Shown: positions 1-6,765, counted from the stretch's first letter. The stretch: DNA of 7,077 nt from Dethiosulfatibacter sp. (GCA_019084435.1 JAHRFV010000204.1:1-7077); one strand, 5' to 3'. Made by a program: numbers and translations. The notes: generated by a model from the letters alone, not told the origin.

Positions 1-83
1 CCTACTTCAGCAATTGACATTGCATATCTCATATCAGGTGTTGGTATAGTCACAGTATCGCTTCTCAAATCTATATAGCGCAT
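1..83 (-). CDS. ltaE: L-threonine aldolase (low-specificity/L-allo-threonine aldolase family), N-terminal 27 codons only
   Basis: Reading the minus strand from the ATG at 83-81 gives MRYIDLRSDTVTIPTPDMRY followed by AMSIAEVG, and the frame stays open to the window edge. The (I)DLRSDTVT-x-PT-x-x-M-x-x-AM block is the N-terminal signature of the PLP-dependent threonine aldolase/beta-eliminating lyase family, which cleaves threonine or allo-threonine to glycine and acetaldehyde in the cytoplasm. The start is supported by GGAGG (minus strand, bases 96-92) eight bases upstream of the ATG and by a promoter further upstream. The PLP lysine and the rest of the enzyme lie outside the window, so completeness and substrate preference cannot be judged. 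The gene is divergent from the membrane protein/mgtE pair. Confidence 0.85.
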   Translation of the reverse strand, partial: MRYIDLRSDTVTIPTPDMRYAMSIAEV

Positions 84-110
84 AATTAGTACCTCCAAGT
101 GTTATTATCA

Positions 111-139
111 AAAATATCATTAAGATCGTTCAAAGTCAA
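111..139 (-). promoter_or_regulatory. Candidate sigma-A promoter for the threonine aldolase gene
   Basis: On the minus strand TTGACT (139-134) is followed after exactly 17 bases by TATTTT (116-111). The -10 ends 27 bases before the start codon at 83 and about 14 bases before the GGAGG, so the leader would be short. The -35 has one mismatch to consensus and the -10 two. This is a consensus match only. Confidence 0.5.
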
Positions 140-161
140 CAATAGCTTTGTCTACTATTGT
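139..161. repeat. Small inverted repeat in the divergent intergenic region (possible operator)
   Basis: ACAATAG (139-145) and CTATTGT (155-161) are perfect inverted 7-base arms separated by nine bases. The repeat abuts the -35 of the minus-strand promoter and overlaps the TATAAT at 161-166 on the plus strand, a position suited to a repressor controlling one or both divergent units. In AT-rich DNA such short arms can arise by chance, so the functional call is weak. Confidence 0.25.
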
Positions 162-188
162 ATAATATATTCGTTGATAATAAAACAA

Positions 189-217
189 TGGAAATTAATT
201 TTCTGATAGGGTACAAT
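189..217 (+). promoter_or_regulatory. Weak candidate promoter for the membrane protein/mgtE pair
   Basis: TACAAT at 212-217 is a good -10 and lies 29 bases before the ribosome binding site at 246-250. The hexamer 17 bases upstream (TGGAAA, 189-194) is a poor -35. An alternative perfect TATAAT sits at 161-166 but also lacks a good -35 at normal spacing. The region 84-258 is too short for a typical M-box magnesium riboswitch leader in addition to a promoter, and I recognise none there. Confidence 0.3.
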
Positions 218-258
218 GATTATCATATAAAACCAAGAAAATACTGGAGGATAGCAGA

Positions 259-639
259 ATGAAAAGACGAGTTACAGATCTTGATTTGAAAAGAAATTGG
301 GCAGAAGCAATGACTTTTTATATCATATACCTAATTGTAGGCATATTGATTTCCGGTGGTATTGGTGCTGTTGTAGGCAGTCTGTTAAGTAACGATATTC
401 AAGCGGGCATGAGATCGGGAGTAATATTTGCCGGTCTATATACTGGCTTTTTATACTTTAGAGTATACAAGAAGAAAATGATGAATTCTGTAGTATTCAT
501 CATTGTTGGCGTTATAGGTGCTATAGTTGGATTTTTCTATGGTATGCCAATTTCAATCGCTTTTGTGGCAGTGCTGACAACTCGCGAAAATGGCAAACAA
601 ACCGATAATAATGAACTGGACAAAGAGTATTTTAATTAG
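259..639 (+). CDS. Small hypothetical membrane protein upstream of mgtE
   Basis: This 126-residue protein is not one I recognise. A charged N-terminus (MKRRVTDLDLKR) is followed by about four hydrophobic segments at residues 17-43, 52-67, 75-94 and 95-107, rich in Gly, Ile and Val with small-residue spacing (for example SGGIGAVVG near 32-40) typical of packed helices. A short basic loop (KKKM near 71-74) separates segments two and three, and the tail from about 108 is hydrophilic and acidic. There is no signal peptidase motif or known enzyme motif. The start is fixed by GGAGG (246-250) eight bases before the ATG. The stop is only 28 bases from the mgtE start with no terminator between, so the two are probably co-transcribed. 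That suggests, without proving, a role near magnesium transport or the membrane. Confidence 0.75.
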   Translation: MKRRVTDLDLKRNWAEAMTFYIIYLIVGILISGGIGAVVGSLLSNDIQAGMRSGVIFAGLYTGFLYFRVYKKKMMNSVVFIIVGVIGAIVGFFYGMPISIAFVAVLTTRENGKQTDNNELDKEYFN

Positions 640-667
640 CGTTATTAATCATGAAAGAGGGTGACAT

Positions 668-2005
668 ATGAGAGAAGAATTGAAAGAAATATTAATATTT
701 ATGCAAGAAAAATCGACGACAGAAATCATGGAGGACATCGATAGGTTCCATCCAGTCGACTTTCTTGAAATGCTCAGTGAAATGGAAGATGATCCGATTC
801 GTATTTTAGAGAAGCTTCCAAATGATTATATTGCACTCTTGATAGATTATGCTGAAGATGATGAAAAGTATGGCATATTATCGCTATTCTCTGAGAAGAG
901 AAAAGGGAAGATTATCGATGAGATGTCTTCTGATGAGCTCGTAGATTTGCTCGGAGCGATTGATGAAGAACAAAAAGAAGCCATCATTCTAAATATGGCG
1001 GATGAAGATGCTCAGGAAGTAAAGGAGCTTTTAAGATACGATGCTGATAGCGCCGGTGGTATTATGGCTACAGAGTTTATTGCTATCAAGGAAGCAATGA
1101 CAATCAGTGAGACGATTAACTACCTCAGAACAAAGGCCCCTGATTCCGAAACGCCGTACTACATATATGTCCTCGACGACAATGAGATGCTAAAAGGGGT
1201 TGTTGCTTTAAGAGACATCATCGTTTCAGATCCACAGACATTGATATCAGAAATAATGAATGAAAATACCATCAGTATACCAATAGATATGGACCAGGAA
1301 ACCGTCAGCAATACCTTTGAGAAGTATGGATTCATGGCTATGCCGGTTGTGGATATTGATGGAATCATGCAAGGTATCATAACAGCAGATGATGTCATGG
1401 AAATCATCAAGGACGAATATACCGAAGACATGTTTAGACTGGCTGGTCTCGATGAAACCGAGAAACTATCTGGATCAATCCCTAGGGCAGTAAAATCCCG
1501 TTTGCCTTGGCTTCTAGTCAATCTTGTAACCGCTATTTTAGCCGCGGCTACTGTTGGACTTTTTGAAGGAACAATTGTCAGGATTGTCGCTTTGGCAACC
1601 TTCATGCCTATCGTAGCTGGAATGGGTGGAAACGCCGGTACGCAAACCCTAACACTTGTTATCAGAGGGATTGCATTGGGTGAACTTACTTTCGAGAATC
1701 AAAAGGAAATTCTGATCAAAGAAGCTGTAATAGGTGTTATTAACGGTCTTTGTCTGGGACTAATCGTTGCAGGGCTTGGATATTTTTGGGTTCAGAATGC
1801 TTATTTTGGTTTAGTTATTGGGGTTGCTATGTTTCTAAATCTGTTTGTTGCAGCCATTTCTGGATTTTTCATACCTATTATGTTAAGAAAAATCGGCATA
1901 GATCCTGCACTCGCATCAGCGGTTTTTGTCACAACGGTTACTGATGTTCTCGGCTTTTTCTTTTTCCTAGGATTTGCAACCTTGATGATAACTTACCTGA
2001 TTTGA
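668..2005 (+). CDS. mgtE: Magnesium transporter/channel MgtE
   Basis: This 445-residue protein has the full MgtE architecture. A helical, acidic N-domain (about 1-130) ends in the D-x-DSAGGIM motif (125-133). Two CBS domains follow (about 135-255), then a linker helix and a membrane domain of about five helices from residue 285 to the end. Hallmarks in the membrane domain are P314, the MGGNAGTQ block (319-326) and TTVTDVLGF (422-430), whose D426 matches the pore Asp (D432 in Thermus thermophilus MgtE) that selects Mg2+. The family works as a homodimeric plasma-membrane Mg2+ channel whose N and CBS domains bind Mg2+ and close the pore when cytosolic Mg2+ is sufficient. The length is normal and nothing is missing. 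AGAGGGTG upstream of the ATG is the ribosome binding site. The gene follows the small membrane protein at 259-639 and is closed by the hairpin at 2018-2059. Confidence 0.95.
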   Translation: MREELKEILIFMQEKSTTEIMEDIDRFHPVDFLEMLSEMEDDPIRILEKLPNDYIALLIDYAEDDEKYGILSLFSEKRKGKIIDEMSSDELVDLLGAIDEEQKEAIILNMADEDAQEVKELLRYDADSAGGIMATEFIAIKEAMTISETINYLRTKAPDSETPYYIYVLDDNEMLKGVVALRDIIVSDPQTLISEIMNENTISIPIDMDQETVSNTFEKYGFMAMPVVDIDGIMQGIITADDVMEIIKDEYTEDMFRLAGLDETEKLSGSIPRAVKSRLPWLLVNLVTAILAAATVGLFEGTIVRIVALATFMPIVAGMGGNAGTQTLTLVIRGIALGELTFENQKEILIKEAVIGVINGLCLGLIVAGLGYFWVQNAYFGLVIGVAMFLNLFVAAISGFFIPIMLRKIGIDPALASAVFVTTVTDVLGFFFFLGFATLMITYLI

Positions 2006-2017
2006 ATCAGCTTTTTT

Positions 2018-2059
2018 AAAACCAATTTTTCAGTTATTACTGAAATTTTGGTTTTTTTT
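2018..2059 (+). terminator. Rho-independent terminator after mgtE
   Basis: The 16-base arms AAAACCAATTTTTCAG (2018-2033) and CTGAAATTTTGGTTTT (2040-2055) pair with two internal mismatches around a six-base loop, and the T-run continues to 2059. It starts 13 bases after the mgtE stop codon. The stem is AU-rich but long, and placement directly after the stop supports termination. Confidence 0.8.
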
Positions 2060-2065
2060 ATTTGG

Positions 2066-2085
2066 AATGAATAATAACATTCATT
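2066..2085. repeat. Short inverted repeat upstream of the flavoprotein promoter
   Basis: AATGAAT (2066-2072) and ATTCATT (2079-2085) are perfect inverted arms with a six-base spacer, about 58 bases upstream of the -35 of the flavoprotein gene. It could be a regulator site, but the arms are AT-only apart from one G/C pair and chance occurrence is likely. The rest of 2086-2142 shows no further structure that I can support. Confidence 0.2.
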
Positions 2086-2142
2086 AATAAAAATGGAAAT
2101 TCATAATATCTAACTAATTAAAGGTTGAGTTTCGGGAAAACG

Positions 2143-2172
2143 TTGACATAACTTTTGATAAAATGTTAAAAT
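2143..2172 (+). promoter_or_regulatory. Strong extended -10 sigma-A promoter for the flavin lipoprotein gene
   Basis: A perfect TTGACA (2143-2148) is followed after 18 bases by TAAAAT (2167-2172), one mismatch from consensus, with an extended -10 TG at 2164-2165. Transcription would start near 2179, giving a leader of about 33 bases. This is the best promoter match in the window and makes the flavoprotein gene an independent unit between two terminators. Confidence 0.75.
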
Positions 2173-2196
2173 TAAGATGGTTAAAAAAATAACATG

Positions 2197-2203
2197 AAAG
2201 GAG
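2197..2203 (+). promoter_or_regulatory. Ribosome binding site that decides the flavoprotein start
   Basis: AAAGGAG lies eight bases before the ATG at 2212. The in-frame upstream ATG at 2194 overlaps the region just before this site and would have no Shine-Dalgarno of its own, so 2212 is the likely start. Starting at 2212 also gives a textbook lipoprotein signal peptide. Confidence 0.8.
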
Positions 2204-2211
2204 TTTTGTTT

Positions 2212-4032
2212 ATGAGGAAAGCTATATCGATCATATTAATTTTAGTTCTGATTTTAGGAATAGCAGGATGTGGAACGACTGAACCTACTACAGCGCCGAC
2301 AACAACCCAACCGACAGAACCTACACCAACAGAACCAGAAGCAGCTTATACAGCGGGAACCTATGTTGAGACTGTGATGGCAATGAGAGGGGATTTGACA
2401 GTGGAAGTTGTTGTTGACGAAAATGCCATTACAAGTGTCAAGGTACTGGAACACGTCGATACACCAGTGATAGCTGACGCTGCCATTGATGTTATACCAA
2501 AAGCAATAGTCGATGGGCAAACACTGGCTGTTGATGTGGTCACCGGAGCAACGCTGACTAGCTACGCCATTCTTGGAGGGGCCACACAGGCATTAAGACA
2601 GGCAGGAGCAGACATTGATGCTCTTAGAAAAGCCCCTGATAAAGAACCAGTCACAACGGGTTCCGATGAAGAATACGATGTGGTCATCGTAGGAGCTGGG
2701 GGATCTGGTTTAAGTGCTGCCATAGAGCTGCGAAGAGATACTGAACTTAAAGTGTTGGTATTGGAGAAATTGGCATATACTGGGGGATCTACAAGGGTAG
2801 CAGGTGGTGCTATTTGGATGGCTAATACACCTCGTAATGAGGAAGCAGACATCAACTTCACGCCAGAATACCTAATTGAATTTATGGAGTGGCGTTCAGA
2901 AACAACATTGAACAGACCGTATTTGACCCGTGTAGGAGAAATCACCGGAAGAGTTGCAACTTATCTGATGGAGCAGGGGGCTCCTTTCAGAGAAGACAGA
3001 CATGGCGTGGGATATTCTGGATCCAATCTATTTATGTTATCAATACAAAATCCAGGCACAGGATACGGTGGTGGTGTTTTGGTTGATTTTCTGACAGACT
3101 TATCTAATGACTTAGGAGCAGAAATCAGATTGAATTCAAAGGTTACCTCTTTGTTAACAGAAGGTAATGCTGTAGTAGGCGTTTCGGTTGAAGGAAAAGA
3201 CAAGAATTACAATGTAATGGCTAAAAAAGTCATACTGGCAACTGGCGGGTTTACTAGAAATGAAGAGATGATAGGCGAACTGGCACCAGAATACACCAAT
3301 AATATTCCATTTACGGGAGCAGGAAGCACTGGTGATGGTATTACGATGACCAGAGATTTCAATGTTGAGATAGTTGGAACAGATATGATGAATCTAAAGG
3401 GATTAAATCATAATTTTGGGTATTACGGCAATATTGGTGGATTAGTTAACGTACCTGGACTTCTTGTAAACAAGGAAGGCGTCAGGTTTGCAAGCGAAAG
3501 ATTGTTTTACAGCGAGATGGGTATACAAATTAACAGACAAACAGATAAAACAGTGTATGGAATCGTTGATAGCCAATCCACTAGAATTGAAGATTTGGAA
3601 AAAGCTGTTGAAATGGGATTAGTTTATAAAGCAGATACATTGGAAGCATTAGCTGATACAGCAGGTATTGACAAAGATGCTTTCTTAAAAACATTGGCTG
3701 ATTATGAGGCTGTTCGAGCATCTGGAGAAGATGATCCTGACTTTGGTGTACCAAATGACAGAATGGCAGATATCTCTGTTGCACCATTCTATGCTGTACC
3801 GATTAAACCATTGTTTATCGGATCAATTCCAGGATTGTTGGTTAATGCAAAGTCAGAGGTTATGACAAAATCAGGCGACACAATCGAGAACCTTTATGCA
3901 TGTGGAGAGCTTGTATTTGGTAATGTCTTTAGCAAGTACTATCCGGCATCAGGATCAGGTGTGGGATTTGCAGTTTATACAGGAGCTATAGCCGCTGAAT
4001 CAGCAAAAGAAGCAATTCAATCAACGAACTAA
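2212..4032 (+). CDS. Secreted lipoprotein with covalent-FMN domain and flavocytochrome c/fumarate reductase-like FAD domain
   Basis: This 606-residue protein is probably an extracytoplasmic, membrane-anchored reductase. Residues 1-20 form a lipoprotein signal peptide with lipobox IAGC (C20 lipidated), followed by a Thr/Pro/Glu linker (22-43). An FMN-binding domain (about 45-125) carries D108-VVTGA-T114, the motif whose last Thr is flavinylated by ApbE. An FAD-binding domain 2 fold (about 155-600) shows GAGGSG (161-166), E185, GGST (191-194), ATGG (343-346), TGDG (373-376) and a C-terminal CGE (564-566). In known relatives electrons pass from membrane carriers via FMN to FAD and an unsaturated acceptor. 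Aligned to Shewanella fumarate reductase Fcc3, the catalytic Arg402 position is Y433, the E378/R381 pair is G409/V412, and no Arg replaces Arg544 in 565-585, where YYPASG (576-581) occurs. Fumarate is therefore an unlikely substrate, and the true acceptor is unknown. No apbE or electron-donor gene is nearby. The gene has its own promoter and terminator. Confidence 0.88.
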   Translation: MRKAISIILILVLILGIAGCGTTEPTTAPTTTQPTEPTPTEPEAAYTAGTYVETVMAMRGDLTVEVVVDENAITSVKVLEHVDTPVIADAAIDVIPKAIVDGQTLAVDVVTGATLTSYAILGGATQALRQAGADIDALRKAPDKEPVTTGSDEEYDVVIVGAGGSGLSAAIELRRDTELKVLVLEKLAYTGGSTRVAGGAIWMANTPRNEEADINFTPEYLIEFMEWRSETTLNRPYLTRVGEITGRVATYLMEQGAPFREDRHGVGYSGSNLFMLSIQNPGTGYGGGVLVDFLTDLSNDLGAEIRLNSKVTSLLTEGNAVVGVSVEGKDKNYNVMAKKVILATGGFTRNEEMIGELAPEYTNNIPFTGAGSTGDGITMTRDFNVEIVGTDMMNLKGLNHNFGYYGNIGGLVNVPGLLVNKEGVRFASERLFYSEMGIQINRQTDKTVYGIVDSQSTRIEDLEKAVEMGLVYKADTLEALADTAGIDKDAFLKTLADYEAVRASGEDDPDFGVPNDRMADISVAPFYAVPIKPLFIGSIPGLLVNAKSEVMTKSGDTIENLYACGELVFGNVFSKYYPASGSGVGFAVYTGAIAAESAKEAIQSTN

Positions 4033-4065
4033 AGTTTTCAACAAACTATATGCGAAAATTTTCGT

Positions 4066-4103
4066 CAGGCACTTGGAACTTGTATCCAAGTGCCTGATTT
4101 TTT
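4066..4103 (+). terminator. Rho-independent terminator after the flavoprotein gene
   Basis: Perfect 12-base arms CAGGCACTTGGA (4066-4077) and TCCAAGTGCCTG (4085-4096) enclose a seven-base loop and are followed by a T-run (4098-4103). It starts 33 bases after the stop codon. This is the strongest terminator in the window and isolates the flavoprotein from the downstream operon. Confidence 0.93.
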
Positions 4104-4143
4104 GTCTAATAACCGTTTTATGATGAAAAAAACGTGAATATTG

Positions 4144-4152
4144 TGATATAAT
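4144..4152 (+). promoter_or_regulatory. Extended -10 promoter for the isomerase-like/rmuC/bcp operon
   Basis: A perfect TATAAT (4147-4152) is preceded by the extended -10 dinucleotide TG at 4144-4145. The hexamer 17 bases upstream (TGAAAA, 4124-4129) is a weak -35, as is common for extended -10 promoters. The leader to the ATG at 4182 would be about 23 bases. It sits between the terminator ending at 4103 and the gene, so it probably drives all three genes to 6765. Confidence 0.65.
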
Positions 4153-4181
4153 AAAATATTAATATAAAGTCGGGAGCCTAC

Positions 4182-4991
4182 ATGAAAGGTAATATAGGAA
4201 TCTATTCGTGGTTTGGAGCAGAGATGCATATGTCTGAAAGATTGAAATTGATCAAAGATGCAGGCTTTGACTCAACCATGTTATGGTGGGGTGATCAGGT
4301 AGCGTTTTGGGATTTTGATAAAGTGGACCTGATAAATGAGGTTAACCGTTTTGGTTTGACCATTGAAAACATTCATCTTCCGTACTATGAAATACATCAT
4401 CTTTGGGACAACACGCTAAAAACAATTGATGTTATCAAAGCAATAAAGGAAGGAATTGATGATTGTTATAGATTTGGCATAGAAGGCATTGTTATTCATA
4501 TAGAAAACGACTTGCTCATAAACTACAACAAAAATATAGGTCTAGAAAATCTGAGACGTCTTGTACACGAAGCTGAAAAAAAAGATGTACTCATTGCGAT
4601 TGAGAATACAAAAAACAACCAGATTGTTGATTATGTCTTTGAAGAGTTGAAAAATAATCATCTCAAATTCTGCTATGATTCATCCCATGACTGGTTAAAG
4701 GACGGATCGAAAAGTGAAATGATACTAAAATACGCAGACAGGCTTCAATACCTCCATTTATCGGATAATGATCTTGAGTTCGATAGGCATTGGATCCCAG
4801 GAGAAGGTCTGATTCAGTGGGGAAAAGTTGTCGAAAATCTGAAGTTAGCCAAGTACAACGGAACCATTTCTTTCGAGGTATGCCCCTTTGATTATGCTGT
4901 CAATGGCAATGAACTATTAAAGAAGGTCCATGAATTTGGAAGAAGCATTGCACAGCAACTGGAGATAGCGGGGGTGGCTTATGATAATTAG
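4182..4991 (+). CDS. AP_endonuc_2-fold TIM barrel protein (sugar phosphate isomerase/epimerase-like; endonuclease IV-like metal site)
   Basis: This 269-residue cytoplasmic protein has the xylose isomerase-like TIM barrel pattern: an N-terminal beta strand GIYSW (6-10), IAIENT (138-143), CYDSSHDW (164-171), LHLSDND (191-197), DRHWIPGEG (201-209) and ISFEV (229-233). Such proteins are usually annotated as sugar phosphate isomerases/epimerases, which interconvert keto sugars with a divalent metal. H65, H106, E141, D166, H169, H192, D201, H203 and E232 can be aligned in order with all nine trinuclear-zinc ligands of endonuclease IV (Nfo), and the DRH-x-x-x-GEG block is shared. Many isomerase-annotated relatives also carry HxxDN and DxHxxPGEG motifs, so this does not prove DNA repair. 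The loop before DRH is shorter than in Nfo. GGGAG (4172-4176) precedes the ATG by five bases. It is the first gene of an operon and its last 11 bases overlap rmuC. The substrate is unknown. Confidence 0.85.
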   Translation: MKGNIGIYSWFGAEMHMSERLKLIKDAGFDSTMLWWGDQVAFWDFDKVDLINEVNRFGLTIENIHLPYYEIHHLWDNTLKTIDVIKAIKEGIDDCYRFGIEGIVIHIENDLLINYNKNIGLENLRRLVHEAEKKDVLIAIENTKNNQIVDYVFEELKNNHLKFCYDSSHDWLKDGSKSEMILKYADRLQYLHLSDNDLEFDRHWIPGEGLIQWGKVVENLKLAKYNGTISFEVCPFDYAVNGNELLKKVHEFGRSIAQQLEIAGVAYDN

Positions 4992-6276
4992 TCTTGAATG
5001 GATGATACTTTATGCTTTACTAGCACTAGTGGTTCTATTGGTCATAGCAGTACTGGTTAAACAAACAAAACTTGATAAAAAGGATTTTGCAAAAGATATC
5101 AAAAGCGATCTGAGACTAATATTGATGGAGAACAACAGTAAGATGACAGAGAGTGTATTGCTTAGGATTGCTTCATCCGAGGAAAAACAACAAAGGACAT
5201 TGAACATATCCAGATTGGAAACCATCGAGAAACTGCAGAAGAATACCAACGAACTTACAGATGCTTTTTTAAGATTTCAGAATAATACGTCCACTAATAT
5301 CAATGAGTCCAATCTTCGATTGACTGATAGTATGACCTATAATTTTAATGGTTTGAATTCAAAAATAGAAGAAAATTTGGAAAGAATAGGCAAAAAAGTG
5401 GATGACCGTCTCAATGAGGGGTTTGAAAAAACAAATAAGACATTTAACAGTGTCATAGAAAGACTATCAAAAATTGATGAGGCACAAAAAAAGATAGACA
5501 GTTTATCCACCAATATAATCTCTCTGCAGGATATTCTGACAGATAAAAAAAGCAGAGGGACATTCGGAGAGGTTCAATTAAACGGTCTGTTAAAATCAAT
5601 TTTTGGAGAAAAGAACGATAAAGTCTTTGAAATACAGAAGACCTTGCCAAACGGTTCGATCGCTGACGCTGCAATCCATATCCCTGATCCTATAGGGTTA
5701 TTGTGTATAGATTCCAAGTTTCCATTGGAAAATTACCAAAGGATGATTGATAAAAACATCAGCAGCTTTGAAAGGCTTAAATATGAAAGGGATTTTAAAA
5801 CTAATGTTAAGAAACACATCAATGACATAAGCTCTAAATACATAATTGGAGACGTAACATCTAATCAGGCAATCATGTTTGTACCTGCTGAGGCAATATT
5901 TGCCGAAATCAATGCCTATCATGTGGATCTAATAGAGTTTGCCAGGGATCAGAGAGTCTGGATGGCTTCCCCTACAACCTTGATGTCGGTTCTTTCAACC
6001 GTTCAGGTAGTCTTGAAAAATATAGAACGGGACAAATACACTAGTATCATTCACGAAGAGCTTAAAAAACTTGGTGAGGAGTTTGGAAGATATAAGTCAA
6101 GATGGGATTCTCTTGCAAAAGATATAGATAAGGTGTCTAAAGATGTTAGAGAGATCAACGTAACTTCAGGGAAAATAGAAAAAAGATTCGCACAGATATC
6201 CAATGTGGATATTGAAACAGGCGATGAAGAGATTTTGCCAATACTGGAGATCAATAAAATTGAGGAGGAGTTTTAA
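4981..6276 (+). CDS. rmuC: DNA recombination protein RmuC
   Basis: This 431-residue protein has an N-terminal membrane helix (about 5-26), a long polar region likely to form coiled coil (about 40-185) and the RmuC domain (about 187-400). Recognisable RmuC motifs are GTFGEVQL (193-200), D229-A-A-I with CIDSKFP (242-248), and the block around VPAEA and later RVWMASPTTLM in the second half. E197, D229 and the D244-S-K246 group fit a PD-(D/E)xK-type nuclease core. RmuC limits inversions at short inverted repeats in E. coli, but its biochemical activity is poorly defined. The size is close to other family members. The ATG overlaps the upstream gene by 11 bases, with a G-rich site (GGGGGTGG near 4970-4977) as ribosome binding site, which implies translational coupling. 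The stop TAA touches the ATG of the peroxiredoxin gene. Confidence 0.93.
   Translation: MIISLEWMILYALLALVVLLVIAVLVKQTKLDKKDFAKDIKSDLRLILMENNSKMTESVLLRIASSEEKQQRTLNISRLETIEKLQKNTNELTDAFLRFQNNTSTNINESNLRLTDSMTYNFNGLNSKIEENLERIGKKVDDRLNEGFEKTNKTFNSVIERLSKIDEAQKKIDSLSTNIISLQDILTDKKSRGTFGEVQLNGLLKSIFGEKNDKVFEIQKTLPNGSIADAAIHIPDPIGLLCIDSKFPLENYQRMIDKNISSFERLKYERDFKTNVKKHINDISSKYIIGDVTSNQAIMFVPAEAIFAEINAYHVDLIEFARDQRVWMASPTTLMSVLSTVQVVLKNIERDKYTSIIHEELKKLGEEFGRYKSRWDSLAKDIDKVSKDVREINVTSGKIEKRFAQISNVDIETGDEEILPILEINKIEEEF
6264..6270 (+). promoter_or_regulatory. Ribosome binding site for the peroxiredoxin gene inside the end of rmuC
   Basis: GGAGGAG within the last codons of rmuC lies six bases before the ATG at 6277. 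The rmuC stop TAA (6274-6276) is immediately followed by this ATG, a layout that favours coupled translation. Confidence 0.85.
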
Positions 6277-6765
6277 ATGGCAGTAAAAGAAGAGATTTTC
6301 AAAAAAGGGACAGAAGCACCAAATTTCGAGCTAACAGGAAATGACGGAGAGGTCTATAGATTATCTGATTACAAGGGTAAAAAAGGGGTTGTTGTTTTCT
6401 TTTATCCAAAGGACAACACACCGGGTTGTACGACCGAGTCCTGTGAGTTTAAAGAAATCTATGATGAAATAAGAGCACTTGGATATGAGGTATTTGGCAT
6501 TAGTAGAGATGGTCTCAAATCTCATATAAATTTCAGTCAAAAGTATGAGTTGCCTTATATCATCTTAAGTGATGAAAATAAAAAAACGCATTTGGATTAT
6601 CAGGTTTGGACTGAGAAAAATATGTATGGTAAAAAAACCATGGGCTTAGAAAGATCGACATTTATTATTGACAAAGAAGGAAAAATATTAAAAGAGTATA
6701 GAAATGTGAAGGCTAAAGGGCATGCTCTTACAATATATCAATACCTGAACGCTCTTAGTGAATAA
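6277..6765 (+). CDS. bcp: Thioredoxin-dependent peroxiredoxin, Bcp/PrxQ type
   Basis: This 162-residue cytoplasmic AhpC/TSA-family protein reduces hydrogen peroxide and organic hydroperoxides using thioredoxin. The active-site block FYPKDNTPGCTTESC (42-56) contains the peroxidatic C51 (equivalent to E. coli Bcp C45) and a resolving C56 five residues later (E. coli C50), the arrangement of atypical 2-Cys Bcp/PrxQ enzymes. T48 and R126 (in LERSTFIID) match the conserved active-site Thr and Arg. The length is close to the 156 residues of E. coli Bcp and the protein looks intact. It is the last gene of the operon with the TIM barrel gene and rmuC, directly abutting rmuC, and is followed by a terminator at 6795-6821. 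In an anaerobe it would defend against transient oxygen exposure. Confidence 0.95.
   Translation: MAVKEEIFKKGTEAPNFELTGNDGEVYRLSDYKGKKGVVVFFYPKDNTPGCTTESCEFKEIYDEIRALGYEVFGISRDGLKSHINFSQKYELPYIILSDENKKTHLDYQVWTEKNMYGKKTMGLERSTFIIDKEGKILKEYRNVKAKGHALTIYQYLNALSE

Noticed and set aside
84..258. M-box or other riboswitch ahead of the mgtE unit
   Set aside because: I see no conserved M-box helices, and the space between a plausible promoter and the first start codon is only some tens of bases.
1159..1605. Open frame of 148 codons on the minus strand inside mgtE
   Set aside because: It is antisense to a confidently identified, intact mgtE, has no recognisable domain and is low-complexity (Ser/Ile/Thr-rich), as expected of a shadow frame.
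2278..2340. Repetitive Thr/Pro/Glu-coding sequence in the flavoprotein gene
   Set aside because: It codes for the disordered linker after the lipoprotein cysteine. The repetition is low-complexity protein sequence, not a DNA repeat with a function of its own.
4053..4064. Perfect 12-base palindrome CGAAAATTTTCG just before the flavoprotein terminator
   Set aside because: It has no loop and so is a poor RNA hairpin, and it lies downstream of the gene where an operator for it is unlikely. It may be chance, though it could be re-examined if found upstream of other genes.
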